Assembly: GCA_016791425.1 (NCBI GenBank)
Contig: JAEUMQ010000001.1
Location: 668,677-732,676 of the forward strand
Direction of reading: 5' to 3'
From: Hyphomonadaceae bacterium
Lineage (GTDB): Bacteria; Pseudomonadota; Alphaproteobacteria; Caulobacterales; Aquidulcibacteraceae
Length of the DNA: 64,000 nt
In this document: piece by piece, positions 1-7,224 of the stretch
How positions within the stretch are numbered: position 1 is the stretch's first letter
Layout of the letters: every line of letters starts with the position of its first letter
Notes under the pieces: model-generated
Database searches by the model: none
Told to the model about the DNA's origin: nothing
What the model saw: the letters and a program-made list of their open reading frames with translations, nothing else
Translations under genes and position numbers: made by a program

Positions 1-356
1 CCGCCGCGATCTCCGACGACAAGGCGCTTTGGGACGCCGCTCTGAAGGGGACCGACAGCCTCGCCGCAGCGGCGCTGGAGCGGTTTTGCCTTTGCCTCGG
101 CGCCTGTGCGGGCGACGTGGCGCTGGCGCACGGCGCGGCCGATCTCGTGATCGCCGGCGGACTCGGCCTCCGCATCGCCGAACGCCTCGCCCAATCGGGT
201 TTTGCCCAGCGCTTCATCGCCAAGGGACGCTTCGAATCCTCGATGGCCTCCATGCCGGTGAAGATTATCACGCACCCAAATCCTGGACTGCTCGGCGCCG
301 CCTACGCATTTCTGCAGGCCCAGCGGCGCCGCGCCGGCCCCGGCGCGGTCGTGTAG
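1..356 (+). CDS. glk: Glucokinase, C-terminal part (5' end outside window)
   Basis: This reading frame is open from base 3 to a TAG at 354-356 and encodes about the last 117 residues of a Glk-family glucokinase, which phosphorylates glucose with ATP in the cytoplasm. Visible family features are the LGACAGDVAL segment, the IAGGLGLRIAE segment that belongs to the C-terminal nucleotide-binding lobe, a KGRFESSM motif and a PVKIITHPNPGLLGAA terminus, all in the usual order and spacing for Glk (not ROK) kinases. The gene is intact to its stop, unlike the next four coding remnants. The start and N-terminal half lie outside the window. Confidence 0.88.
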   Translation, partial: AAISDDKALWDAALKGTDSLAAAALERFCLCLGACAGDVALAHGAADLVIAGGLGLRIAERLAQSGFAQRFIAKGRFESSMASMPVKIITHPNPGLLGAAYAFLQAQRRRAGPGAVV

Positions 357-360
357 AGCC

Positions 361-420
361 CAGAAGAACGATTACAACGACGCCGAGGCGATCGTCGAAG
401 CGGCGCCGCGACGCTCGACC
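361..420 (+). mobile_element. Possible IS110-family transposase fragment
   Basis: Immediately after the glucokinase stop, the frame starting at 361 reads KNDYNDAEAIVEAA, which looks like the DEDD-type segment of IS110-family transposases (usually K-x-D-x-x-D-A-E-A-I-x-E-A). Only about 20 codons are recognisable and no insertion-sequence ends are seen. The match is short, and the same frame runs on into the hydrolase remnant, so chance resemblance is possible. Confidence 0.35.
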
Positions 421-735
421 TATGTTTCCGATGGCAAGATTCGAGGCTCTCGACGAGCGTTGTCCCGCGGACCGGTTGGCGAACTCCTTATCATCCGCAA
501 CTGGCGCATCTCGATCGACCATTAAGCGCACGTCGCCCGTCCGAGTTGGTGTTCGATCTCTATCCGATCTCCTACGTTTTCAAAGCGGGCCCCCAGATAC
601 GCGTTACGGTGGTGAATGCAGCGGGAGATGCGTTCCAGCCGCCGCCAGCGCGTTCGGCTTCAAGCCCACCGACCATCGCGATCTGGAGGGGCAACCGATG
701 CCTCGTCCATAACGCTGCCGATCATTCCCGGTCCA
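405..735 (+). pseudogene. CocE/NonD-type hydrolase remnant (X-Pro peptidase C-terminal domain)
   Basis: Pieces of one protein appear in successive frames: STYVSDGKIRGSRRALS near 410-460, VFDLYPISYVFKAG...IRVTV near 546-620, PPTIAIWRG near 665-695 and SSITLPIIPGP near 697-730. Together they follow the order of the beta-sandwich C-terminal domain of CocE/NonD hydrolases, where such motifs end the protein. At least two frame changes and an in-frame stop separate them, and there is no alpha/beta-hydrolase domain upstream. This is a decayed 3' fragment that cannot make a working enzyme. Confidence 0.5.
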
Positions 736-919
736 GTTGGACAACGGTGAAGGATGAGTGATGAGCGTACAGCCTCCGAAGATCGGCGCGGCGCGGTCGC
801 GGGCTAACGCGCTCGCCTTCAAACGCTGAACAACCCGCTCAGACTCCACACCTAGCGCCGAGTTGCGGGCTCGGTCTGAATCGCGCCGCGACTGACGTCT
901 TGGCGTCGGGGGCAACTGG

Positions 920-1035
920 CAGCAATGGGCCAGAGATTGCCTGCAAGGCGCCCCATTACCACCGGCAGTGATGCCGTCACATTCGTGACGTTCGCGTCAC
1001 AGATTACAAACGCGGATCCTTGGCCCAAATGCGAC
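920..1035. repeat. Diverged intergenic repeat, copy A
   Basis: This stretch shares an ordered series of matches with 21719-21835: GGGCCA, then GATTGCCTG, a TTAC block, a CACATTC/GCATTC block, an identical CGTCACAGATTAC and a final TGGCCC. The intervals between matches are nearly the same in both copies, so they look like two old copies of one element about 110 bp long. No open frame is conserved between them. Confidence 0.4.
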
Positions 1036-1605
1036 ACTCAAAGCTGACCCGGTTTTGGAATGGCGGTCGGCAATGCACCAACGCCCGTCGTTGAGGGGCG
1101 GCCCGCCGCCGCCCCCCCAAGCTTCGGGCACTAACGCGAGATTGGAATGCACGCTCAGTCTTCGGCAGCGTAATGGTCAAGACGCCGTCCTTGAACGTGG
1201 CGTTGGCGCGATCTTCATCAACGTCAGACGGCAAGGCGATGCGCCGTTCGAACTGGCCGCAAAAGCGCTCGCCATAGCGGCGCTCCTTGTTATCGACTTC
1301 GGAATGCTTTTCGCCGCGCAGCGACAACACGCCATCTTCAACGCGGATTTCGACGTCGTTCTCCTCAAGCCCCGGCAATTCGGCGGTGACGCGAAATTCC
1401 TTGTCGAGATCGGTCACTTCGACTTGCGGCCAGCCGACGCCAGCGGCGCCGCGCGCGAGATCGCCGAAGCCGAAGCCGCGGAAGGCGTCGTCGAACAGCC
1501 GGTTCATTTCGCGATGCAGGGTCAAGAACCGGTCGCGTCATCGCTGCGCCGGTCTTCGAAGCGTTGCGGGGTCCGTGAGCGACCCCAAGGGATCAAGTCT
1601 CTCAT
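1004..1605 (-). pseudogene. Small heat-shock protein Hsp20, frameshifted
   Basis: An Hsp20/alpha-crystallin chaperone, which would hold unfolding proteins in the cytoplasm. The natural start is the ATG at 1605, preceded by AAGGAGA; it reads MRDLIPWGRSRTP and then stops after about 27 codons. The rest of the family sequence (LTLHREMNRLFDDAFRGF, then the alpha-crystallin domain with AELPGLEENDVEIRVEDGVLSLRGEK and KDGVLTITLPK) continues in another frame down to about 1160. The last 50 residues of that frame do not look like Hsp20 and run through a C7 tract near 1110, so the 3' end may also be broken. It lies 29 bp after the second Hsp20 gene and was probably its operon partner. A sequencing error in the frame-change region is the alternative. 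Confidence 0.75.
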
Positions 1606-1634
1606 GGTTCGTCTCCTTGCATTGCTCTCCGGTG

Positions 1635-2103
1635 TTATTCCGCGGCTTGGCGTGCGCGGCGGCTTTGCGTCCACGCTTTGGCTTCGCCGGCGGAGATCTC
1701 GATTTTGCGCGGCTTCATGGCCTCTAGGATTTGGCGCTCCAGCTCAATGGTCAGGAGACCATTCTCAAGACCAGCGCCTAACACGACCACGAAGTCGGCA
1801 AGTTCGAATTGGCATCGGAAGGGGGCCAACGCGATACCGCGATGCAGGAAATTGCGGGGCGCAGCGTTCGGCTGGCGTTTGCCCTCGATGCTCAGGACGT
1901 TCGCTTCCGCGATCACGGTCAGTTCTTCGGGCGACCAGCCGGCAAGCGCCATGGTGATGCGATAGCGATCGTCATCGACGCTCTCGACGTCATAAGGCGG
2001 AAGCGCTGCTTCCGCTTCGGGGGTTCGCTGCGCGCGCCCGAGCGCATTGAGCATCCGATCGAAGCCGACGCCGGTAATAAGGCGCAAAATCGATGCTCCT
2101 CAT
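1635..2103 (-). pseudogene. Small heat-shock protein Hsp20 (IbpA-like), frameshifted near its start
   Basis: The ATG at 2103, with GCGAGGAT upstream, begins MRSIDFAPYY as expected for alphaproteobacterial IbpA-like proteins. The continuation (ITGVGFDRMLNAL, then an alpha-crystallin domain with YRITMALAGWSPEELTV, LSIEGKR, FLHRGIA, F.CQFELADFV and GLLTIELER) is in a different frame, entered around 2075-2085. From the frame change to the TAA/TGA at 1635 the domain is complete, including the usual charged tail with EAMKPRKIEI. Translation from a TTG at 2087 could still give a shortened protein. It is upstream of, and in line with, the other broken Hsp20 gene. Confidence 0.72.
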
Positions 2104-2254
2104 TTCCATATCCTCGCCTAAAGCAACATGGATCACGAGGAACGCCGGACACCGCCGGCGCCCGTGGCCGAGCCCGTAACCGGCGCCCGGCGACATTGAG
2201 TTAGGAACGTGTCTTAGCCTTCAATACCCCGCAAACTTGCTTATTTGCGTCGGC

Positions 2255-2903
2255 ATGCCGACGCCCGATCTTCTCTCGTTCGCATTGAGTGCGTTGGTGA
2301 CGCTTCTCGTCACCATCGGACCGATTGAGGCGGCGGCGGTGTATGTCGGGCTCACATCGGGCGTGCATTTGCCGGAACGCAGCCAACTCGCCTGGCGCTC
2401 GGTGCTGATCGCGGGCGTGCTGATGCTGGGGTTCGCCTTCGCCGGAAATCCGGTTCTGACATGGATGCGTGTCTCTATTCCGGCGTTTCGGTTTGCAGCC
2501 CGGGGTGATGCTCTTTCTGCAAGCACTCAGTCTCGTTTTCGGCGCCAGAGCCGGCCTGTCGTCCATCAATGCCGCTGAACAACGTGAGGCGCTCGGCCCC
2601 GGCGACATCGCCGTGTTTCCCATAGCGTTTCCGTTGATCGCCGGTCCTGGCGCGCTCGCAGCCATCGTGCTTCTGATGGGACGCGCCGAACCGGTGCGCA
2701 TCGCCATCGTCCTCGCCGCGCTCTTCTTGTGCCTCGGTCTCACCTATCTTGCGCTACTCGGCGCCGACAGACTGAAGGCGTTGCTGGGCGTCACCGGCGC
2801 CGACGTAGTCGGACGGGTCTCCGGTGTTCTTCTTGGCGCACTCGCCGCTCAGTTCATTTTCGACGGCCTTCGTGAGGCGCGCCTCTTCGCCGTCGTCCCT
2901 TAA
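2255..2903 (+). pseudogene. marC: MarC-family integral membrane protein, frameshifted
   Basis: The ATG at 2255 opens a MarC/UPF0056 protein of unknown transport function in the inner membrane. Residues MPTPDLLSFALSALVTLLVTIGPIEAAAVYV and the second helix up to VLTWMRVSIPAFR are in one frame. The second half (GVMLFLQALSLVFGARAGL, IAVFPIAFPLIAGPGALAAIVLLMG and two more helices, ending QFIFDGLREARLF) is in another frame, to the TAA at 2901-2903. The switch falls at a CCCGGGG tract near 2499-2505 where one extra base explains it. This could be real decay or a homopolymer base-calling error; otherwise all of the expected helices are present. Confidence 0.78.
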
Positions 2904-3331
2904 TAACCTCAATACGGCTGTTTGCAGCCCGACACCCGACACGACCACGGCTGCGAATGCGCCGCGCCCCATCGCCGGTGACAGCTAGGTGCGCTTTCAC
3001 TATCACCACTCCCCTCCATCCAACTGTTTTAACGCCGAAATTTACCAATATGAAAAATACGTAATGTCACTTTGAGCCGCTTGAAGCGGCTCAAGCGCTT
3101 TCTAAATCCGTCCTCGTTAGCAGTCGGCCCGCATGGTTGCTAATCGGCGATCCGGCTGCGGTCTTGAAACCGTTGGAGCAGGAGAGGCGGGCCAATGTTG
3201 CTTCAATTCCGGACGCCAAACTTGGCGCCGAAAAAGCCTCCTTTCTTCTCGCTCCCCAAGCCAAAGAGGAGAAAGGAACCCATGCATTTCAGATCTGTGT
3301 CGCTCCTCGGTCGATGGCAAGGCCGCTGCCG
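2904..3331. other. Intergenic region with one hairpin
   Basis: No convincing gene is visible in these 428 bases. The left part is locally AT-rich around 3010-3060. The only structure I can support is the perfect inverted repeat at 3072-3094, listed separately. Confidence 0.5.
3072..3094. terminator. Perfect hairpin, possible bidirectional terminator
   Basis: TTGAGCCGC and GCGGCTCAA form a perfect 9-bp stem around a TTGAA loop. It lies between the ends of marC (rightward) and the hypothetical gene at 3332-4516 (leftward). There is no strong T-run, only a CTTTCT stretch on the right, so termination is a guess. Confidence 0.4.
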
Positions 3332-4516
3332 TCAGGCGCTACGGCTTAATCGCGATCGAATGGCGGAATACGGAGATGCGTCTCCCCCAAACGTCACCGC
3401 ATCGGCGACGATCTTCGCCCCTCCGAGGGTCCCTTCAAAGTCGCCGTACATGTCAAACGCCTCGTCAGCCTGCATGGTCAAAGCCGAGCCGGGCGGGAAG
3501 CGAAACCGCCAGAAGGACTCGATGTGCATGATCGCGCCAAGCGCCTCGCCAATGGTAACGAACATCTTGGGGGCGTTGAGCAAGAAGTCGCGGAAGTCCG
3601 AGGATTGACCTCGTGTAAGGGCGCCGAAGGAGTTGGCGTACGCGAGCAATGCGCCGCGCACGCCTTTTGCAGCAAGATCCAGAAACTCCACCAGCCGCTG
3701 GCTCACATCGTCAATCTGCCAGCGCGCTTCGCGCCCCCCGCCGATCAGGCGAAGAGAGCGTAAGTCGGCCGTCAGACCGGCGAGGCGTGGCTGCAATTCC
3801 CTGTGCAGCCATTCATAGTACAGGAAGCCCTTCCAGGCGAAGACGCCCTCACGGTACTCATCTTCGGAGAGACGCAGAGTGGTGCGTAACGGATCCAACG
3901 CCTTAGCCGTTTCATCGGTCATGAGCTTGTCGGCCAACTTCGTTGACAGTTCCCGCGCACTTGCTCCGCCATTCACATACGCTAACGACACGAGCTGCTC
4001 GATCTCTCTCGCAACGAACTCGCGCATGCGCGCGATATCTGCTTGTGAGAGGTCAAAATAGCACCGGGCGGGATTGCGTCCGCTTTGCCGAAGTCTCTCG
4101 CGCATCAGGAACGGATCGAACGACGGCAAGGAGTCCAGCAACTCAATCAATTCCGTGTCCGCACGAAGAGCTTCGTCTTGCGCGTATCGGCCGACGGCCT
4201 TCAATTCCCTAGGAAAATTGCTCTCCCCCACCAGTATGGTCCGCCCTCCCAGCCTGAGGTCGGCAGGGTCAAACGGAACTATGATCTTCGTCGTGCTTGC
4301 TGGCGCGATGCAGAACAGGCAGCGCTCGTGTGGGCGCACGACATGCTTGAGGAGGAGCGCCTTGTTGAGGACCTGACTTTGGAACAAGGGCGCTGAGGTG
4401 TACTCCTCAGCGCCCCCAAAGCGCTCAAAGACGAGCGGGAGATTGAGCACGCGCGCGGTCGATCCACTTTCCCGGATCAGGGACAAGGCCCGTAGGCCTT
4501 CAGGTCTGCTCGCCAT
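3332..4516 (-). CDS. Hypothetical protein, about 394 residues
   Basis: I do not recognise the family. The start is set at the ATG at 4516 (MASRPEGLRALSLIRESG); the frame stays open to 4699, but that extension is Arg/Gly-rich and reads like non-coding GC-rich DNA. The protein looks soluble, with no signal peptide or membrane helix. Its first third has a beta-rich, conserved-looking segment (PHERCLFCIAPASTTKIIVPFDP, ILVGESNFPREL); the rest appears alpha-helical with long charged stretches. It is transcribed away from the AraC-type regulator at 4887, from a shared upstream region, so that regulator is a candidate controller. A role cannot be inferred. Confidence 0.7.
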   Translation of the reverse strand: MASRPEGLRALSLIRESGSTARVLNLPLVFERFGGAEEYTSAPLFQSQVLNKALLLKHVVRPHERCLFCIAPASTTKIIVPFDPADLRLGGRTILVGESNFPRELKAVGRYAQDEALRADTELIELLDSLPSFDPFLMRERLRQSGRNPARCYFDLSQADIARMREFVAREIEQLVSLAYVNGGASARELSTKLADKLMTDETAKALDPLRTTLRLSEDEYREGVFAWKGFLYYEWLHRELQPRLAGLTADLRSLRLIGGGREARWQIDDVSQRLVEFLDLAAKGVRGALLAYANSFGALTRGQSSDFRDFLLNAPKMFVTIGEALGAIMHIESFWRFRFPPGSALTMQADEAFDMYGDFEGTLGGAKIVADAVTFGGDASPYSAIRSRLSRSA

Positions 4517-4886
4517 TCTGTTGCCCGATTCGCTCGACGTCCCGCGTCGCCGCGGTCGCGTTTGCATTCCGACCCCGAAGGACCACCGGTGCGCCCGGTC
4601 TTCGCAGCGCCGAAGCGGTGCGCGGCCTCCGGGACCTCCTTGCCCTCGCCCGAGGCCAGGACGACCTCGCCTACGCCAGTCCCCCTGCGAGGATAGCAAG
4701 CTCGATTAACCCCCATGTGTGAATTTGGCGTATATTGCTCCCCAGCGGGCCAATCCCCAGCAGTTTCTGCGAAATCTGGCGTTGTTGCTTTTCTTCCGGC
4801 GGCGAGAGTGCCGGATGCTAAGATTAAGGAAGGACTCATGCATCCGCGGCAGCCTGCCGAATCTCGCCACTGGAGGCGGGTCCCCG
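4517..4886. other. Divergent intergenic region upstream of the AraC-type regulator
   Basis: These 370 bases separate two divergent genes. Long open frames cross them on both strands but have biased Arg/Gly/Pro composition and no recognisable sequence, so I treat them as non-coding. Promoters for both neighbours should lie here; I cannot assign them confidently. Confidence 0.5.
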
Positions 4887-5756
4887 ATGACAGGCAGCGT
4901 TAGCGTTAGATATCCCGCCGCTCCTGGCACGCACGCGACGCGAAGCGTCATTTGGCGCCCGCATTTTCAAGCATCGTGCGTCACGCTTGAGAACCATGCG
5001 CCATACGAATACTCCTGGGACGGAGAATTTGCTTACCTCGCGTTGCACGATGTCCAACTGGCGGATGGCGAGCTTCGCATCGCTGGGGATGCAGTTGCTC
5101 AGCCACATGATCTCACCGATCTGATCACGTTCTCGCCGCCAGGCGCAGCGATTTCCGGCTGGAGCAAGCCGGCGCGTCGGACCAATTCGTTTGTAAGCCT
5201 CTGCTTTGCCCCGAAAGCCCTCGCTGAACGCATTGGGCGAAACGAAGCGGCGCTGCCAATTCAACCACGCGTGCTCGTCCGCGATGAGCAGCTGGCGAGC
5301 ATCTTGCAGAAGCTTGCATCCCTGGTCCGCAACGAAACCGTTGTGGATGATGTGCTTGTCGATGCGCTAGCTTTGATGGCAATGGTTGAGCTCGCCGGCG
5401 GCGCCGGGCGCGAAACTGTCGTCAGAGGCCTCAGCTCAGCCCGGGTCAAGAGGGTGCGCGACTATGTCGAGGAGCACCTCGGTTGCGCAATAGCCTTGGA
5501 CGATCTTGCTGAAGTGGCTGGCCTCAGCGCCTTCCATTTCAGCCGATCATTCAAGGAGGCGACTGGCCTCTCCCCGTACCGCTATCTTCTGTCCCGCCGC
5601 GTGGAACGCGCAAAGTCGCTTATCCGCGAAGGCGAAATGCCACTGCGCGAGATCGCCCTCGCAGCCGGCTTTGCATCGCAGAGTCAGCTCTCCCGCACCT
5701 TTTCCGCAATCGCAGGCGAAACGCCGCGCGCGTTTCGTGCACGGCAGTTTGACTGA
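4887..5756 (+). CDS. AraC-family transcriptional regulator
   Basis: A 289-residue DNA-binding activator. The start at 4887 is chosen because TGGAGGCGGG sits just upstream and the longer upstream frame has no family features. Residues 1 to about 180 form a variable sensor domain. The last 100 residues form the double helix-turn-helix of AraC/XylS proteins: VRDYVEEHLGCAIALDDLAEVAGLSAFHFSRSFKEATGLSPYRYL, then LIREGEMPLREIALAAGFASQSQLSRTFSAIAGETPRAFR, with the family GFxSQSxLSRxF pattern intact. The effector is unknown. The divergent hypothetical gene at 3332-4516 is the obvious possible target. Confidence 0.92.
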   Translation: MTGSVSVRYPAAPGTHATRSVIWRPHFQASCVTLENHAPYEYSWDGEFAYLALHDVQLADGELRIAGDAVAQPHDLTDLITFSPPGAAISGWSKPARRTNSFVSLCFAPKALAERIGRNEAALPIQPRVLVRDEQLASILQKLASLVRNETVVDDVLVDALALMAMVELAGGAGRETVVRGLSSARVKRVRDYVEEHLGCAIALDDLAEVAGLSAFHFSRSFKEATGLSPYRYLLSRRVERAKSLIREGEMPLREIALAAGFASQSQLSRTFSAIAGETPRAFRARQFD

Positions 5757-5840
5757 ACCAGCGGCGGCGATGTTCCAATCCGGCCGTTCCCCCACCGTGC
5801 TACGGTGCGGCAAGCCATCGCCGATCCCTGTCTGTGGCCG

Positions 5841-6245
5841 TCAATTGCAGACGACCTCTATCGTGGCTCGCCTATTTCGCGGATCGCTTACACCCGATGC
5901 TGACGGAAAAGCGGGCTGCATCGCGCCAACCTCCCGAAGCAAAATGCGATCAGGCGAGACCCCCTGCGCCGTAAGAGCATCCCGCGTCGCCTCGGAGCGC
6001 AATTCATCGAGGCCTTCATTGATCGCCTCGGCGCTTTCTCTGGCGTCCGTGTGCCCTGTCACGCGCACCGCACGGAGATTTGAGCACGCGCGCGCCGCCG
6101 CCGACGCGGTGCTAATTCCGCTAGCGGACCAAGAGACAATCTCAGACCGGCCATACTCAAAATTGACTTGCGACGTCGTGGTCCGAGCCAGCGCGGGCCC
6201 GATGAAGGCAGCGGCCCCAAAAGCCACGGTCAATACAAAGCGCAT
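5841..6245 (-). CDS. Periplasmic OmpA-domain protein
   Basis: A 134-residue exported protein. The ATG at 6245 follows GAGGTGAGG; a GTG nine bases earlier is less well placed. Residues 1-20 (MRFVLTVAFGAAAFIGPALA) are a signal peptide. The remainder is an OmpA/MotB peptidoglycan-binding domain: VNFEYGRSEI, LRAVRVTGHTDARESAEAINEGLDELRSEATRDALTAQGV and DPRNRRATIEVV carry the usual TGHTD and NRR diaminopimelate-binding pattern. There is no barrel or lipobox, so it is a free periplasmic protein of minimal size. It converges on the AraC gene. Confidence 0.85.
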   Translation of the reverse strand: MRFVLTVAFGAAAFIGPALARTTTSQVNFEYGRSEIVSWSASGISTASAAARACSNLRAVRVTGHTDARESAEAINEGLDELRSEATRDALTAQGVSPDRILLREVGAMQPAFPSASGVSDPRNRRATIEVVCN

Positions 6246-6547
6246 GCGCCTCACCTCGAAAAATCAACGATGTGCTGTCGCATGGTACGCCTTCCCAGCA
6301 GCTAGAGAAACTCAATGCTGGGCAAATGCGCCGAGGGTGCATTTTTGGTCCGCCAATGGCCGGGTCTCTCAAGTACTGTTGGGCGGCCTGCCGCGCCCGC
6401 TAGGGCCGGCCATCGCCGGAAGCGGACGCAGAGTTGGAAGACGTCCGGTCTATCCAAGGCGTTCGGTGGTGTCTCAGTTTGAATTTCCGGCGGGTTGATA
6501 GCTAGGCCGGCGCGGGCCATGCTTAGCGCCATGCGCGGGCCTGGGCC
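6246..6547. other. Intergenic region
   Basis: These 302 bases lie between the start of the OmpA-domain gene and the start of the small Cys/His protein. No gene, RNA or clear repeat was seen. Promoters for both divergent neighbours are expected here but not assigned. Confidence 0.4.
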
Positions 6548-6919
6548 ATGACCGAAACCTCTGTGTGCCGGTGGCTGACTTGCGAGAAGCAAGCGCTGCC
6601 CAATGGCTACCTTTGCGGCGACCACTTGGTAGTGGTCCTAAAGGGGGAGCCGAAACTGCCCGCTCTGACAAAGGCGTTGGCCGCAGGCGTCGGGACTGGC
6701 CTCGCCGCAGAGCTTATTGTCCGGGCATTTGAAGAGGGCGCTAAACTTGTTATCGCTGTACTTGGCGTGGGCGTGGCAGGCGACGACAGCGCGGGCGGGC
6801 TCTTTTCGTCGCCGGAACAGCGACTGCCGAGCCTGCTCCGATACGCAGAAGATGACAAAGAGATCGAGGCCCAGGTGATTGGGACCCTACAGCGCTTTTT
6901 GCGAGGGACGGATGCCTAA
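6548..6919 (+). CDS. Small hypothetical protein with an N-terminal Cys/His cluster
   Basis: A 123-residue protein of unknown function. Its first 26 residues carry C-x4-C-x10-C-x2-H (Cys7, Cys12, Cys23, His26), which could bind a zinc ion. The middle (LPALTKALAAGVGTGLAAELIVRAFEEGAKLVIAVLGVGVAG) is helical and hydrophobic, and the C terminus (LRYAEDDKEIEAQVIGTLQRFL) is an amphipathic helix. The start ATG has no strong Shine-Dalgarno sequence. It stands alone in its direction, so context does not help. Confidence 0.5.
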   Translation: MTETSVCRWLTCEKQALPNGYLCGDHLVVVLKGEPKLPALTKALAAGVGTGLAAELIVRAFEEGAKLVIAVLGVGVAGDDSAGGLFSSPEQRLPSLLRYAEDDKEIEAQVIGTLQRFLRGTDA

Positions 6920-7224
6920 GGGCCCTCGCGGAGGGAAGCGCCCCGCCGACGCCATCGCGCAGGGCGGTTGAACTTCGTCATTGCAGAATGCCGCTTCCAA
7001 CGAGGATTGTGGCGCTAAAGCGGGGGTGTCCGAAAAGGGCCAACGACGCCCCGATCGCCACAATCCTACGAGGGGCGAGGCTGCTCCAATCCAGCCACCC
7101 CACCGATCGGGTACAAGTAGGCTGGAGATCGCCGAGAGGCGTCATTTGCACTCCGCGCGCATGGACGATGTAGTCCGCACGTGGTCTCCACCGGCAAGTG
7201 CGAAGGAATTGGCGTCTCTTGAGT
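6920..7224. other. Intergenic region with a short recurring motif
   Basis: No gene is supported here. It holds GCTCCAATCCAGCCACC at 7083-7099, a close match to a motif at 9076-9092 and related ones near 5773 and, inverted, 28755-28772. Confidence 0.4.
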
